Shown in pieces: positions 5,252 to 6,669 of a DNA stretch of 6,669 bases (position 1 is its first letter; each line of letters starts with the position of its first letter). A program made the position numbers and the translations under genes. The DNA is taken from assembly GCA_011524805.1 (NCBI GenBank), contig WTJO01000259.1, positions 1 to 6,669 of the forward strand, in the 5' to 3' direction. The notes under the pieces were generated by a model that worked only from the letters and a program-made list of their open reading frames with translations, was not told the origin of the DNA and searched no databases. The stretch is from Alphaproteobacteria bacterium. GTDB taxonomy: Bacteria > Pseudomonadota > Alphaproteobacteria > Puniceispirillales > Puniceispirillaceae.

Positions 5252-5668
5252 ATGACAGATAGCACAAACAAACCAGCCTGCGTCATTGTTGGGCTTGACG
5301 AGGTGATGGCAGATGCGCCAATGCCGCTTATCGACATCAGAGCCGCACAGCCAGATGATGATATTCTGATTAGCTGGCAGGTGGAGATGGATGTAAAAGG
5401 GCGCGGCAAAGAACGCTATCATGTCTGTTTCGGGCTTGGCTGGTCAGAGGATAGTCTGGAAGCGCTTCAGACAATCTCCCAGCAAATTTGCGAGCCGGAA
5501 CACCGCTCTGTTTTTGGCTATATCAATGTGCCTAGCTATGGGTCTGACAGATTTGCAATTTTTGTTGCGCAGACACCTTATGGCGAGGTGCTTGTTGACG
5601 GGCTGGTCAATGAAATTGTTGAGTCAGCGGCGATAGAATCTGCTGTTATCAGCTGGGCGTCAGCGTAA
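5252..5668 (+). CDS. Small acidic protein of unknown function (138 aa)
   Basis: I do not recognise this protein. It is complete, begins 40 nt after the MFS stop on the same strand, and is probably the last gene of the rightward operon. Its ribosome site is weak (AGAG four nt before ATG). The product is a soluble, strongly acidic protein: I count 22 Asp/Glu against 8 Lys/Arg. It has no signal peptide or membrane segment. Visible features are a hydrophobic start CVIVGLDEV (10-18), a DDD triplet (36-38), alternating strand-like segments ILISWQVEMDV and YHVCFGLGW, an aromatic FGYINVPSYG stretch, and a helix-like acidic tail ending in SAVISWASA. This suggests a small alpha/beta fold, but that is inference. 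Codon style matches its neighbours. Its last 20 bases overlap the end of hflX on the other strand. Coding status is supported by the frame length and operon position, not by a known family. Confidence 0.7.
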   Translation: MTDSTNKPACVIVGLDEVMADAPMPLIDIRAAQPDDDILISWQVEMDVKGRGKERYHVCFGLGWSEDSLEALQTISQQICEPEHRSVFGYINVPSYGSDRFAIFVAQTPYGEVLVDGLVNEIVESAAIESAVISWASA

Positions 5669-6669
5669 TGTCCGGCCAGTATTTTGAAAAGCGCGCTGTC
5701 CATGCAGTATCAATCTTGATTTTCAGATGATGCGTGCCTGCCTCGTCATAATGCTGGTTCAATATCTGGGCATGCCGGTATAGCCATGCAGATATATCTG
5801 ACTGGGCGGGCTCAAGATGCAGGGTAAAAATCTGCTCGTCAGAAGCAAAAAATCTCTCAATTGCATCTGTCAGCCTGTCCATATTCTGGCCGGTCTCGGC
5901 GGAAATAATCAGCGCATCATCAGCCAGCATCTGTTCTGCGATATATGTATCATCAACCAGATCAGCCTTGTTATAGACCGTGATAATGCGTGACTGCGCA
6001 TCCTCATCCAGCCCAAGGCTGGCCAGCACATGGGTTACATCTTTGTCTTCTTCTTCCCGCACAGTAGAGGAAATATCCTGTACATGCAGAATAAGGTCGG
6101 CCAGAACTACCTCATCCAGAGTTGATTTGAAAGCTTCAATCAGTTCGGTTGGCAAATCGCTGATAAAGCCGACAGTATCAGCCAGTACTATCTGGCGACT
6201 GGAGGGCAGGGTGAGTTTGCGCATGGTCGGGTCTAGCGTGGCAAATAGCATATCCTGAGATAAAACACCTGCCTGTGTGAGCGCATTAAACAGGGTGGAT
6301 TTGCCAGCATTTGTATAGCCAACCAGCGCCACTGTCGGGGTTTCAGACCGTGCCCTGTTCTGGCGTTGCAGATGTCTGGTACGGCTTACATGGGCCAGCT
6401 CTGACTTAATCTGCTTTACCTGATCTGTCAGCATCCGCCTGTCCAGTTCAATCTGCCGCTCGCCCGGCCCGCCCAGAAATCCGCCGCCGCCTCTCTGCCG
6501 CTCAAGATGCGTCCATGATCTGACAAGTCTGGAACGCTGAAAGCTGAGGGCGGCAAGTTCAACTTGAAGCCGTCCGGCATGGGTGTTGGCGCGTGCCCCG
6601 AAAATTTCAAGAATAAGAGCAGTGCGATCAATTACCTTGCTTTCAAGGGCGGTTTCAAGATTGCGGTGC
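5649..6669 (-). CDS. hflX: GTPase HflX, partial (5' end outside window)
   Basis: HflX is a translation-factor GTPase that binds the 50S subunit and splits stalled or idle ribosomes, notably under stress. The 339 visible residues begin inside the N-terminal HflX domain (HRNLETAL, then KVIDRTALILEIF). They include WTHLERQ and the glycine-rich linker GGGGFLGGPGERQIELDRR (60-78), a coiled helix (79-108), and the G domain: G1 GYTNAGKS (117-124), G2 Thr148 in DPTMRKL, G3 DTVG (164-167), G4 NKAD (233-236) and G5 SAE (256-258). A short C-terminal domain ends at TGA (5649-5651). The frame stays open without a stop to the right edge, so the in-frame ATG at 6434 is internal and not the start. Full-length HflX is about 420-450 residues, so roughly 90-100 are missing. 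In many Proteobacteria hfq lies just upstream, which would be beyond the right edge. The gene is convergent with the unknown 138-residue gene. Confidence 0.96.
   Translation of the reverse strand, partial: HRNLETALESKVIDRTALILEIFGARANTHAGRLQVELAALSFQRSRLVRSWTHLERQRGGGGFLGGPGERQIELDRRMLTDQVKQIKSELAHVSRTRHLQRQNRARSETPTVALVGYTNAGKSTLFNALTQAGVLSQDMLFATLDPTMRKLTLPSSRQIVLADTVGFISDLPTELIEAFKSTLDEVVLADLILHVQDISSTVREEEDKDVTHVLASLGLDEDAQSRIITVYNKADLVDDTYIAEQMLADDALIISAETGQNMDRLTDAIERFFASDEQIFTLHLEPAQSDISAWLYRHAQILNQHYDEAGTHHLKIKIDTAWTARFSKYWPDITLTPS

Noticed and set aside
5126..5422. Minus-strand open frames across the MFS/unknown-gene junction
   Set aside because: They run antisense to two plus-strand genes at operon spacing. 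The translations look random and no ribosome site supports them.
6432..6434. Start of hflX at the in-frame ATG (6434), which would give a 261-residue protein
   Set aside because: The frame upstream stays open to the edge and encodes conserved HflX residues (RNLE, VIDRT, WTHLERQ, GGPGE), so this Met is internal.
6428..6631. 67-codon minus-strand frame near the right edge
   Set aside because: It is out of frame with hflX over DNA that clearly encodes the HflX N-terminal domain and linker.

Overview
The window looks like a chromosomal segment of an alphaproteobacterium of middling GC content. The coding DNA looks close to 50% GC by eye and the central intergenic region is clearly AT-richer. The HflX-type GTPase and the acyl-CoA ligase read like alphaproteobacterial proteins, and a marine lineage such as SAR116 would fit, but that placement is inferred from protein style, not from a marker gene. 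I see no rRNA, tRNA, CRISPR array, insertion sequence or phage gene.

Layout. From the centre, two transcription units diverge from a 404-bp intergenic region (2188-2591). The leftward unit (minus strand) is an AMP-forming acyl-CoA ligase of about 547 residues, then, after a 35-nt gap, a beta-decarboxylating dehydrogenase of the isocitrate/isopropylmalate family that runs off the left edge. The rightward unit (plus strand) is a complete D-malate/tartrate dehydrogenase (DmlA/TtuC type), a 14-helix DHA2-family MFS transporter and a small acidic protein I do not recognise. All genes are closely spaced and read as one operon. It meets hflX (minus strand, 5' end beyond the right edge) tail to tail with a 20-nt overlap of coding sequence.

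How the genes may work together. The divergent pair of dehydrogenase genes from different subfamilies, plus a carboxylic-acid:CoA ligase and a multi-helix transporter, suggests a small module handling 2-hydroxy-dicarboxylates (D-malate, tartrate or substituted malates) and a carboxylic acid activated to its CoA thioester. The DmlA/TtuC assignment is well supported. The substrates of the ligase, the second dehydrogenase and the transporter are not readable from sequence. HflX is a housekeeping ribosome-associated GTPase and is probably unrelated in function.

Most points worth a second look are in and around the regulatory DNA. The central intergenic region holds two perfect inverted repeats, a near-repeated bipartite motif, a duplicated polypurine ribosome-binding box with a possible 18-codon leader frame, and C-tracts that could pair with it. 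The MFS gene lacks a Shine-Dalgarno sequence of its own and its start overlaps the stop of a 9-codon frame. The second dehydrogenase has Phe where the family's catalytic Tyr normally sits.
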